From positions 30,907-94,906 of the forward strand of contig JTDE01001043.1 in the NCBI GenBank assembly GCA_014338405.1: a stretch of DNA of 64,000 bases, given 5' to 3'. The stretch is from Paragonimus skrjabini miyazakii. Its lineage: Eukaryota > Platyhelminthes > Trematoda > Plagiorchiida > Troglotrematidae. The notes under the pieces are model-generated. The model was not told the origin of the DNA. It saw only the letters and a program-made list of their open reading frames with translations, and did not search any database. The position numbers were made by a program, and so were the translations under genes. Below, piece after piece: positions 24,833 to 34,309 of the stretch; positions within the stretch are counted from its first letter, which is position 1; every line of letters starts with the position of its first letter.

Positions 24833-25360
24833 TTGTCCCCATCAGTTTCGATCCATGCAACGTTTTAGACATCCTCCTTCTGTGGCTAGTGTGTTGTCTA
24901 AGAAAGGTAAAACAATCTGCAAAAAATGTATCGGTTTTTAACCGTACAGTCTACAGGGAAGGTGAACGTTTTCAACTGAAGCATTTATCAACTGACCATT
25001 TTAAATCGCCACTTTTTCTCGCTTGCTGACATCACTTACGACTGTGAATATTAAGATAAGTTCGCTGACTGAGCTAGACCACTGTAAAGTAATTAACGAC
25101 TGAATTCCTCACTTAGATGGACTTAACACAGAACTAGTAAATGACTCATGATACAAAGTCATCAATTGCTTTGGCTCCAGTGATCAGTGGTCAGCGGTTT
25201 GTGCGTAACGGTTCACCAGGTGGTTCTTTTCAAAAGGAGCCAGTTGAAAAGCGTACGTGACTGCCAAAGCTATGACCAATTGTTGATGATTTTCAGCTTA
25301 TATCACACAAGCCCCATACTGCTTATTTGTAAGTCACTAAGATTTTCGACGCCATTAAAC

Positions 25361-25403
25361 CACTACTGATTAACTAAAACAAGAGCGAGAATCGTGTCTA
25401 ATG
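25361..25403 (+). ncRNA. type I hammerhead ribozyme remnant, unit 1
   Basis: Stem I CACTA/TAATG pairs except for one position. The 5' core reads CTGATTA (G8 to T), the 3' core GAGAA, and the GTC triplet is intact. It marks the 5' end of the 420-bp unit. Confidence 0.6.
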
Positions 25404-25780
25404 CTTCTTTCTAAAAGAGGTTGGTCGGTAAGTCTATCTGAGTGCGGAGGATGCGATCAAATGTGAGTGGTGATCAGCTTGAAATTAACCAGGCTCCTGA
25501 CTATTCATCAGTAATCTAATGAATCGCCTAGCAGGTAATCGGAGATTTCGACCTGTCTGGGAAGTGCTGATCGCGGTTTTATCAATCGGAGTTAACAGGC
25601 AGTAACTGTCTCCTATCCAGACGATCGTGCAACCTGATCAGCACTCACAGGCGAAAGTGGTTGAACGTTCTGTTGGGACAAGTTGGTCGTACCTAATATG
25701 AGGTCAATGAAGGGGTGGTAAACACGGTTGTCTCATGAAAGTGTGCTCGGATTCTTAATCCCGGCCATGGTGACGATATG

Positions 25781-25823
25781 CACTATTGACCAGCTTTAAC
25801 AAGAGCGAAACTCGAGTTTAATG
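25781..25823 (+). ncRNA. type I hammerhead ribozyme remnant, unit 2
   Basis: GAAAC, loop TCGA and stem II (GCTTT-AACA-AGAGC) are kept. The 5' core is TTGACCA (C3 to T, G8 to C) and the triplet is GTT. It is predicted inactive. Confidence 0.65.
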
Positions 25824-26087
25824 CTTCTTTTCGGAAGAGGTTCTTTAGGTAGTCTGTCTGACTGTGAAGACTGTGATCAAACTTGAGTGATGTTCAACCT
25901 GAAATGCTCGTCAGTAACAAGTTAACTTTACTAGACTGTATGGACAAGTTATGTCAGTGGAATGTCCAATTAGGTTTCAGCTGCGCCACTTCTATCTTCA
26001 ACATATCCGTGTATCCCATTCTTTGACATTACACTTGTGATTGGATGGTCGTAAATATATGGTGCATAGCAAACAAATGTTAAGTCA

Positions 26088-26295
26088 ATGGCGCAATGGT
26101 CAACACGGTTGTCTCATAAAAGCGTGATTGGAGTTCTAGTCCCGGCCGTGGCAAGGATATACACTACTGACGAGCTCTAATGAGGGCAAAACTCGAGTAT
26201 AGTGCTTCTTTTGGAAATGGGCTTACTGGAAAGTCTGTCTGAATTCGACAGCTGTGATCAATTGTGGGTGATGTTCAACGTGAAATTTACCACCA
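26088..26295 (+). repeat. hammerhead SINE, unit 3
   Basis: It has a clear A-box region TGGCGCAATGGTCAACACGG and B-box region GAGTTCTAGTCCCGG, then the ribozyme, then a tail with CTGTGATCAATTGTGGGTG. The head is not recognisable beyond TTAAGTCAA, so the upstream half is missing. Confidence 0.8.
26162..26204 (+). ncRNA. type I hammerhead ribozyme, single core change
   Basis: Stem I CACTA/TAGTG is perfect, the 5' core CTGACGA is intact, and stem II GCTCT-AATG-AGGGC pairs with one G-U. The triplet is GTA, which the GUH rule allows. The only core fault is AAAAC for GAAAC (G12 to A); G12 is the general-base position, so strong loss is expected. Confidence 0.75.
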
Positions 26296-26514
26296 ACTCC
26301 AAATCACTGATTTGCCTAAACTCACCCAAATAACTATGTCATATACATTCGCGTTGTAATTAGTCTGGTGGCGAAACGCTGACAACCGATATCTTCACTA
26401 CTCTTTTTTCAAATAAAGTAATCGAGTGCTTCACAACACCTAGAATGCTACTTCACGCGTAGTGGGATCAAATAGCTAGATGTGTGCAAGATAAGAGAAG
26501 AACTTGAAAAGAAG

Positions 26515-26865
26515 TTCCAGTCATGGAGTGATCGATTGTAGTTAGCAGAACAGTTACTGTGTCGTCCCGCGAAACAACTGGACAATCTAAGCATTATTCA
26601 AATGATTGTTGCCATGCATTTCCGTACGAAGATTCGGTTGTGACCGATGTGAGGTCAATGACACAGTGATCAACATAATTGCTTCGTGTATGCGTGGTCG
26701 GAGTTAAAATCGTTACCGTGGCGAGGATCTGCTCCATTGAAGAGCTCTAACAAGAGCAAAACTCGGTTATTGTGCTTTTTTAAAAAAGGACTTACTAGAA
26801 CTTCAGTGGGAATTTGACGGCTTCGGCAAGTTGTGAGTGATTTCCAGCTTGCACTGTTAACAGCA
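26515..26865 (+). repeat. hammerhead SINE, unit 4, second subfamily
   Basis: Its head (CAATCTAAGCATTATTCAAA, CCGTACGAAGATTCGG) is nearly the same as in the minus copy at 33.8-34.1 kb and differs from the other copies, which defines a subfamily. Ribozyme at 26,732-26,774: 5' core TTGAAGA, perfect stem II GCTCT-AACA-AGAGC, AAAAC, triplet TTA. It is predicted inactive. Confidence 0.75.
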
Positions 26866-26874
26866 AAGCCACAA

Positions 26875-29050
26875 CAACCAGTGAAAACTGATTGTCTATG
26901 ACAATTGACAATTCTGACCAACAGAATATATGGTTGAACGCGCCAAGAGTATGTTCTATGTTACAGCACTTGAAGTTTTACCGCACTACTGTCAAGTGAT
27001 TGCCAAATGAATACAAGGTAAAATACACCTGTACAACATCAGCCCTCCATGAACGCAACCAGTTTCCGTATAAGATTTAAATGTGGCTATTCCTGAGACT
27101 CGTTGCTAGTTGACCAGTGCGAATACCGATAGCACTTTGCAGCAAATTGAGTAATGTAGAGCTGAAGGGCACTAAATCTCCTGCCGTTAGTCATCTCATA
27201 CGTATCCATTTTGAAACTGGGCTTTATGGTAACAGGTATCACTTCTCTTTGAGGCCAATCCGTTTCTGTAAGTGGACTTATGAGCCTGGAGTCATTATTT
27301 GTTTGCAGTCGTTGAACAGTTATTTCAGCAGTTCCACCGTCTCTCTGTCGCGACCTTATGTATTTGTTTGTAACCGGATAAGTTGCAGTTACTTTTGTAC
27401 ATGAAGTCCTCTCAAGCATGGGTCCAACAAGCGTTTTTCTGTGGTTTGGTGGTGGTCGGTGAGGTTTCTAAGTGAAGGGTCGCCCCACTTAAGCAAGGAC
27501 CACTCCGATTTGCCTGTTAGGGATTTTTATTCGTTTACTGCCGTCTGAAAGACAAACTACTATCAGTGTCGATGTCACACTTTTCAGTCCCCTCCTTCTC
27601 AATAAGTCTCACTTTGTCGGTATGTGCAACAACCAACTAAAACAGTTTCGACCATTGAGACGGTGATCAGCACTGCCTGCGGATGATACACGTACACCAC
27701 CTTCGGTTTTGGATCAAGTATGTCTGCACACACGCACACATGCACACAAAATTAACTTCACTCATGCGTTAATGTGTTATTGTAAACCGCACAACACTAA
27801 ACCGTTGTGAGTAAACGGCCATGCAGAACGCATGATAGTCTGGTATGCAGCCCGCTTGAACTCAGAAAACTGAACAAAATTCTAGGATGGGCCCAGTCGA
27901 TACTCTAACTTTGTGAGTATAACTTCTTCGGGGTTCATGAGCTCTACTGAACCAATGTCGTTTGACGGGCCAGAGAAACAAATGATCACGAACCTAGTAA
28001 GATATGCTTAACGAAACTCCATTTCGGGTGAAGACAGCCAATCTGACTAGCATTTTTGGTGACGAGGTGCATTCAGTATGGGAACGCACATATTACCGAC
28101 TTTCAATACAAATGGTTTACGCAGCGACATTCAATAAAATGTGAAAATCCTCAAGACAATTTGTCCAAAATATCGAAGTCAGCCAAACAAAAGTTCTTAA
28201 TACCCTAAAATGGAACACGAACACATCGACAAAACCATCGACAACTAGCTGTTGACCACAGTTCAAGGCGATCGAAAGCTAATCAATCAGTGACGATGAG
28301 CGTTTAGAAATTCTAACAAAAATTCTATCTGTGAGTTTGTCAACAAGCCACTTGAAGAATTGACCAGTTTTCTAAAATTAGTTGAAACGAATCGCCACAA
28401 ACATTACTCACGAATCAAGCAATAGAAATTTTCAACGTAAACGATGACTGGTGTGTATCACAGGATACATTGAAGATGTTACTCATATAGAATAAATATT
28501 GGATAGCTAGAAAAACAAATTGGGCGTCACCAGGGTGATGATGAATTTAGTGCTGAAAACAGAGCATCCTGCATGAAGTTCATGAGATCTTGTCACCTCT
28601 GTGAACGGTTCCGAACCAGCACCAGGATTACTGTTAAATGTGATGGAGCTTCAAAACCAGCTATCAGAAATCGGAGGAGAAAATTACTAGAAAAATTAAT
28701 GGGCACAGACTTTTTCAAGAACAAATTCTTATTTCATTCACATGCACGCACTTTTACACATTTTTATCAAGGTTTGTAATATCAGGACCAGCAGATACCA
28801 CTTCGACTTTCTGCTGTACATAAAATGTCTTCGGGTAAAGCAGTTCGGCGCCTTTTGCGGTGAGAGGATCCAAGCAGTCCGTCATTCCGTTGGCTGGTGC
28901 AGTGTTGAAAACAGTTAACGTGTGGAGTATATAAGGTCTCCCCAAAACGACTAACTTTACAGCTAACGAATCAGTGAGCTCTGGCATTAATTATTTTCGT
29001 GGACACATTTTGTTAGACAATACAGCGCAAACAGTTGACCCCACTGACAA
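26875..29050. other. no recognisable gene
   Basis: A 110-codon minus frame (27,087-27,419) and an overlapping 95-codon plus frame exist, neither with a known motif. A mixed CA repeat (CACACACGCACACATGCACAC) lies near 27,725. A 77-codon minus frame at 28,754-28,987 is also unassigned. Confidence 0.4.
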
Positions 29051-29058
29051 CCACTGAA

Positions 29059-29103
29059 GTGGTAGACAGCTGTTCCGACCAACTTGAGTCTCATCAGCAC
29101 CAT
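29059..29103 (-). ncRNA. type I hammerhead ribozyme-like fold, independent of the SINE
   Basis: On minus: stem I arm TGGTG, core CTGATGA, stem II GACT-CAAGTT-GGTC (4 bp, 6-nt loop), GGAAC, loop AGCT, cleavage triplet GTC, stem I arm TACCA (5 bp with one G-U). Stem III is the two-pair AC/GT form used in schistosome-type hammerheads. The only core departure is GGAAC for GAAAC (A13 to G). The flanks lack the tRNA-like parts of the window's SINE, so it probably belongs to another element. Confidence 0.6.
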
Positions 29104-29224
29104 CGAACACACGACCCATGAACAGTTGGCAGATTGCGGTCCGAACACCTACACACTAGACGACGGGTAACGGTCACCAAGGGTTACAAGAAATTAGGTG
29201 AGTTACTTTCATCAGCTGTTGCTG

Positions 29225-29479
29225 TTCCTTTCGCTTATAAGCTGAAAGCGATCAGCCGAATTTTGTGATTGGCTTGCGACCAAGCAGTCGCCAACCACGG
29301 CCTTAGAATGGGTTGAGAAGGGTTTTGCGAACCGTTGATCCCACTTTGATGGTGACCACTGGGACCAGCTGTTTGTAAAACCCTTTATGAACTCCTTCTG
29401 GGACTGTAGTGGATGAATGCCCGTTTGCAAACCAGTCACAAAATTCGGCTGATCGATTTCGGCCTATAGGCGAAAGGAA
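29225..29479. mobile_element. 255-bp foldback element (near-complete hairpin)
   Basis: Both ends read TTCCTTTCGC inward. The left arm (29,225 to about 29,345) and the reverse complement of the right arm (about 29,360-29,479) match along almost their whole length, including the identical block GATCAGCCGAATTTTGTGA and, further in, AGGGTTTTGCGAAC versus AGGGTTTTACAAAC. The loop is very short, near 29,352. This is a MITE-type or hairpin-RNA structure with no coding content. No clear target-site duplication is visible. Confidence 0.75.
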
Positions 29480-32400
29480 GCGTAACAGTTAGGGAAAGTG
29501 CAACAATACAGTGTTTCAACCATGGTGTCTGTAATAACTTGATCGGACAGATGCACCTGAAGTCATTTACTGTAATACCAGTCGGCACCCAACACATTAT
29601 ATGTTAAGCCTTAGGTATAACATGTTTGGCATTTCGATGGAAATTTCAGAAGACTCATTTCAAAAAGCACAATAATCGAGTTTCGTTCACTTTAGGGCCC
29701 GTCAGTAGTCCCATGTCGACATTTTACTGCATAGTCGTAATTAGGAAAATTTGGTTTAACGACGACTGTGTGCATGTTGCCTGCGTTTGAAAAAACGTCA
29801 ACTGATATCGCTGATACTAGGGATTCAGATAGTGTGTTTCAAACTGGACACTCTCCGATGTTAAATTAATGTATGTGCAAATCAAACAGCTCATCTTTTG
29901 GTATAACTTTACCGAATTTTCTCGGTGGCGGTGTTTCGGCCGAGCGAGAACAAGTTTCACAACAGATGATGTGGTCATTAGAAGATCCGAAAGATTGAAA
30001 GAGAATCAATTCTGCCTCACAATAACATATGAAGATATATCCTAATTAAATTGATCTGATTCAAATCTGCATTACTGGGCTATCGAAAATCGAAAGTCAA
30101 CTAACTGAATACGGGTAAACTTGAGTTCCAAATGTATGGCTTCGGATAGAAGTCTAGGTTGCAATAGTGTGAAATCATACTTTTTAGCAGAAATGTTCCT
30201 CGAGAACCTTAACCTGTCCATTTATTGAGGACTCAACTCGTCATAGGTTCCTAATATTAATATATTTTTCACGTATTTATTTGACATATTTACGGAACAT
30301 ACTATCTATATTTTTGAATAATGTCTGTCACTCAGACCCTTCTTACATATGATTTCAAGTGAGTGGTGTCCCTATGCTTCATGCACTTGCCATTCGTGAA
30401 AATATCAAGATTTGTTTACTCGAAAACGGATAGGCGCGGATGACCTTTATGAAAAACAACACAGATCACGTGACATAAGTCCGTTCGATTTCTTTCACCT
30501 CACCTGTCGTACACTTATGGGTTAAAAGGTTTTCAGGCGCTCTAGAAAACAGAAAAAGTAGTGAAAATTTTGTGCCAAGTTTTGTCTTTCATTCTGAAGG
30601 GAATATTTCTTCGCAAGCGAAAGCTTTGTTTATTCCTCCTAATTGCTCTATGTCGTGGTCCTTCGTTGTCCAACTATTTGATTTCCACTGACAGCCACCT
30701 TTGCAACTTCTGCCGCTGAAGAAAGTTCCGATTGTTTGTGCACGACCGCTACATTTCTGGGTGATAACCAGAGTCCTCTGTTCAGATTTTCCAAACAACC
30801 GCCTCAAAGCCGGCAAATCTATTGATCTTCGAGTAGTGATATCTGGAGATACGTACCCAACGGAAGGACAGATAGTCCGGGTGACAACTGCAATCGGGCT
30901 GGTTGAACTAACGACGAGCATTGAACTAGCTCAAATGCAAATGCCGGCCCCAATGCAGTAGAGGCAGATGGTTGAGAGCTGTGGAAATGGTTGCGTGATT
31001 TTGAAATGCAAGACAATTAGTTACCGTGTCGGTGGATTTGTGCGACAGCAAGCAGCCTAGTTGCAAAAGAACAACAATGTCATTTTTAATGAGAGGCAAC
31101 ACTGTTTATACCAACGACTGTTAGTGAGTAACAAGCAAGCTAAGTTTTGGTCAACCAGTTCGTTATTACTTTCCGCAACCCCGATCCAAATAACCCGACA
31201 CAGTTTTAGAGAAAGTGTTTTGATCACTAACTCTTACAACCAGTTGGGACTCGACAGTTAACCAACGTTTCGATTGGCTGTGTCGATTAACCACAGTTCC
31301 GCTTGTAGCTGTCTGTATGTGAAGTTTGTCTGGTTGAATGTCCTTCAATGGGGAACTCGCTCCAGTCCAGTGTGATTACATTTACTACAAAGACTTTTTA
31401 GATGGTAGTAAGTAAAGCAATTGATTAGACAATATGAAGCAGTGCTACACTAATCACACTAAGTTTCCCAGCCCTTTCGGCTTCGGAGTGTTTTGCCTAT
31501 TAGCGGTTGATGGATCAATAACATCTAGGTAATCTGAACACTTACGAATGGTTGTAGTTGTTTTGTTCTTATTGGTGGACTGGAACCTATAGTGTGTTGT
31601 GGTCTGCAAACGACTGTTCTGGAGGTCCGGTTTACCACAGCGAACGCCGTCTAAGAAGATTATTTGTGTCAGACGAGCCACATCCAACAGTTTGTAAAGC
31701 TGTCCAAGCGTTCACACCAGATGTACCAATAAACTCAACTAGTTTATTATGCCAATTATTAAAAAGCACACATTTTAAAGTCTATTTATTTAAAAGTCAG
31801 TTATGTTAGCAGTTGATGGGAGCATCTGACTTTTTCCTTGGGAAGGATAACTGCACAAGTTCAGGACCTAGATTAGTTAGGAAAAGGAACACTGTTTATG
31901 GGCATCAACTGTTAGAAAACAATTATGTAATCAGCCCTTAACCAAGTTACCTTTGGCGAACGAAAGTGGTCAGTTTACGCGGTGGTGTTCAACCATTCTG
32001 GTACGTCACGATGTTATTGTAAAGGGGGTGAGAACTTTTGAAAAATTTCAGAAGTTTCTGACAACAGGTGTTTTGATTTGGTTCTGTTCCCACCTTTATG
32101 TGAAGATTGCCAACATTTACATAGCAGCCTGTTGCATGTACCTCTGAAAATTAAAGGGTGTGCACCGGTTTATCACTGGAAATTTAAAAAAAAAGATAAA
32201 TAAATAAATTCTTTCTCATTCATTTCATGAACACATGTAATATTCTCTCTCACAGCATCTTACTACCATAACTGGTTTAAAAACTGTTGTACGCATTCAG
32301 TAGTGGAACCTCTTACAGTGTTCTAAAACTTTAGGGAGTGACGAAATGTTGAGAAAGGGAATCCGTAAGACAAAACGAGATAACCGGGTGTATGGTTGGA

Positions 32401-32990
32401 ATATGTTTCTTATGTTCAACCTTTGAAAACTTATTAATATATGATTTTTTGTTTAATGACCCAAACAAGATTCATATGCGTGTACTTTTGACTCGGTTCT
32501 CGCTGCACTCCTAAGGGCATTTGTGACCTTCTATCCATTTGATTTTTGAAAGTTGGTTGCACACCTCGTCTTGCTGTTTGTTCGTCAGTGAGATGACCTT
32601 ATTCACGAGGTAGTAGGGTGAACTTGATTTAATAGCGAACCACAAGAATGATGCTTATTTATTTCCGTATAGTGAGAGAAAACTATGTCAGTAGCCAAAA
32701 TATTGTGCAACCATCGACAAAATGTTTGGTTCATTTAGTCATAAAACAAAAGATTTTATTCTCTGGGGCTAAAACGACAGTGACATAAAATATTGATTGA
32801 TTGAGTCGTTTATGATTTACGTAATATAGTGTGTATGCCAAGATCTTCAGCAGAACACTAGTTTTCTACCGGTCAGCCTCCAAATTATCAAAAACGATGG
32901 ACCGAGGCCGACGTTAACTCACCTGTTTCGAGAACACAAAAGAAAGATAACTGAAAGTACATACGTAGACCGGTTCACCTTCGATCCGTA
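29480..32990. other. no recognisable gene
   Basis: An 86-codon plus frame ending at 30,961 lies behind a plausible acceptor (TTTCCACTGACAG near 30,691) and could be an exon, but no domain is recognised and a 110-codon minus frame overlaps it. Elsewhere only short frames and an A-rich run near 32,187 occur. Confidence 0.4.
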
Positions 32991-32995
32991 ATCTT

Positions 32996-33037
32996 ACCCA
33001 GCTGATGAGTCCATATTATGGAAGAAACCTCAGAACA
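32996..33037 (+). ncRNA. hammerhead-like remnant
   Basis: CAGCTGATGAGTCC, then a 5-bp stem II closed by a short loop (TCCAT/ATGGA), then an intact GAAAC. The 5' half looks like schistosome-type hammerheads. The cleavage triplet is absent (GAA where GTC is expected) and stem I does not form, so this is a remnant or a chance match. Confidence 0.35.
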
Positions 33038-33794
33038 ATCATTTGCTTGTGCCCTATTGCTCAGATGGCTAAGACAACGAAGACAGGAATTTTAAACAAC
33101 CTTCCATTATTACGGATACCTTTTGCTTTTGGCATTGAAGCTTTTTTATTCACAGTGAACTGGTTGGACTGTAACATGCAAGCCGACCGTTTTTACTCTG
33201 ATTATCCGTCACACTTACGGACCAACTTTGGAGCAACGTAGAGGCACCGGAATACAGCGTTCTTCCGAAGTAGGGGCTCCAACAACAGTTCAGGAAAAAG
33301 GAACAACAAAAAACAGGCATGAGCCAAAGGTCCAGTAAGCCACACACACGATTTACACAAATAAAACTAAAACGGCGCCGACAACATAGCAGCATGCTCC
33401 GTTACACAATTCAAATTTAACCTGTGCGCGTTTGCTGGTTTCGACCGCACGTTACATTGAAAGTCAAGTTATTTTATGATTGACCGACTGAAAACTAGTA
33501 CACATGTTAATTCAGGTGTAGTTAGGGAAATGTAACGAATCGGTGCGTTGGTCCAACTTAAGTCACGGCTTATAAGGCAAATTGAGGGTGCCCGTTACGG
33601 TCTCTGACATATGCTCGTTATGTTAACAGTTCCTGTGTACTTCCAAATCCGTTTTTGCCACATTACTAGTTCGAATGCTGAACGTGTCCAAAACTGATTT
33701 CTGGAGAGAAGAAACGTATCCAGAATCAACGTAATTACCGACCACCCTCACATTCTTCCCGTATACTTTGAGTATCACTCATCACTAGTCGCTG

Positions 33795-34112
33795 TTGTCT
33801 GATTTCCATAGAAGCTTCAGTCAGCCTTCTTCGAGAAGATGTACAATAATCACGTTACGCTCTTGCTGGAGCTCCTCAGTAGAGCAGATCCTTACCAACG
33901 TAATGATTTTAATTCCGACCACACATACACAAGGCAACTATGTTGATCAATGCGCCATTGACCTCACATCGGTCACAAGCGAATCTTCGTACGGAAATGC
34001 ACAACAACATTCATTTGAATAATGCTTAGATTGTCCAATTGTTTCGCTGGACGACAAATTAACTGTCCTGGTAACTTCAACTGATGACCCTGCGACTAGG
34101 AATTTCCTACAT
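33795..34112 (-). repeat. hammerhead SINE, second subfamily
   Basis: On minus the order is head (GGACAATCTAAGCATTATTC, CCGTACGAAGATTCG), A-box region TGGCGCATTGATCAACA, B-box region GGAATTAAAATC, ribozyme and tail. It shares its head and its TTATTGT ribozyme end with the 26.5 kb unit. Confidence 0.8.
33841..33884 (-). ncRNA. type I hammerhead ribozyme remnant
   Basis: The 5' core CTGAGGA is intact (N7 is G). Stem II is GCTCC-AGCA-AGAGC with one mismatch. The 3' core is GTAAC (A13 to T) and the triplet TTA replaces GTC. It is predicted inactive. Confidence 0.6.
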
Positions 34113-34240
34113 TTTGAAACCACGGAAGTTGTTAAACTTTTCGAACAACAGTTTTTTTTACTGGTAAGTAGTAGTGGATTTGGTTGGTGCAGTTAGAACA
34201 ACACTCACGGTCGGTCGCAAGTGTGGTATCCTCGTAGACT

Positions 34241-34300
34241 TTCCATTCTGTGAGAATGCGACAGCTGTGATCAGTTGTGCGAGAGGTTCAAGTTTTGACA
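34241..34300 (+). repeat. SINE tail fragment
   Basis: GAATGCGACAGCTGTGATCA and the following GTTCAAGTT match the tail region of the hammerhead SINE. No head or ribozyme precedes it. Confidence 0.55.
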
Positions 34301-34309
34301 GCCAAATTC

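Larger units (their letters stand above)
23500..24960 (-). mobile_element. Penelope-like element copy A (minus strand)
   Basis: Read on minus from about 24.9 to 23.5 kb, three blocks follow the PLE order: an N-terminal RT part, the RT palm, and the linker that precedes the GIY-YIG nuclease. The nuclease itself is not recognisable; the plus SINE at 23.05-23.50 kb adjoins the 3' end. The last stretch, 23,500-23,580 (frame with VYRVPRNRSKM), is shared with 52.83-53.16 kb. The copy lies opposite in orientation to the 44-53 kb PLE group. Confidence 0.75.
25361..26870 (+). repeat. tandem run of four hammerhead-SINE units
   Basis: Four ribozyme regions lie on the plus strand, with cleavage-site triplets at 25,396, 25,816, 26,197 and 26,766. 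The first interval is exactly 420 bp and holds a full unit: tail, middle (ATTCATCAGTAATC, ATCGGAGTTAACAGGCAGTA), head (GCGAAAGTGGTTGAACGTTC), A/B-box region and next ribozyme. The later intervals (381 and 569 bp) include diverged sequence, so units 3 and 4 may be separate insertions. No autonomous ORF lies inside. Confidence 0.8.

Noticed and set aside
29195..29220. CAGCTGATGA on minus, about 110 nt upstream of the better hammerhead
   Set aside because: No GAAA core and no pairing stem II; taken as coincidence.
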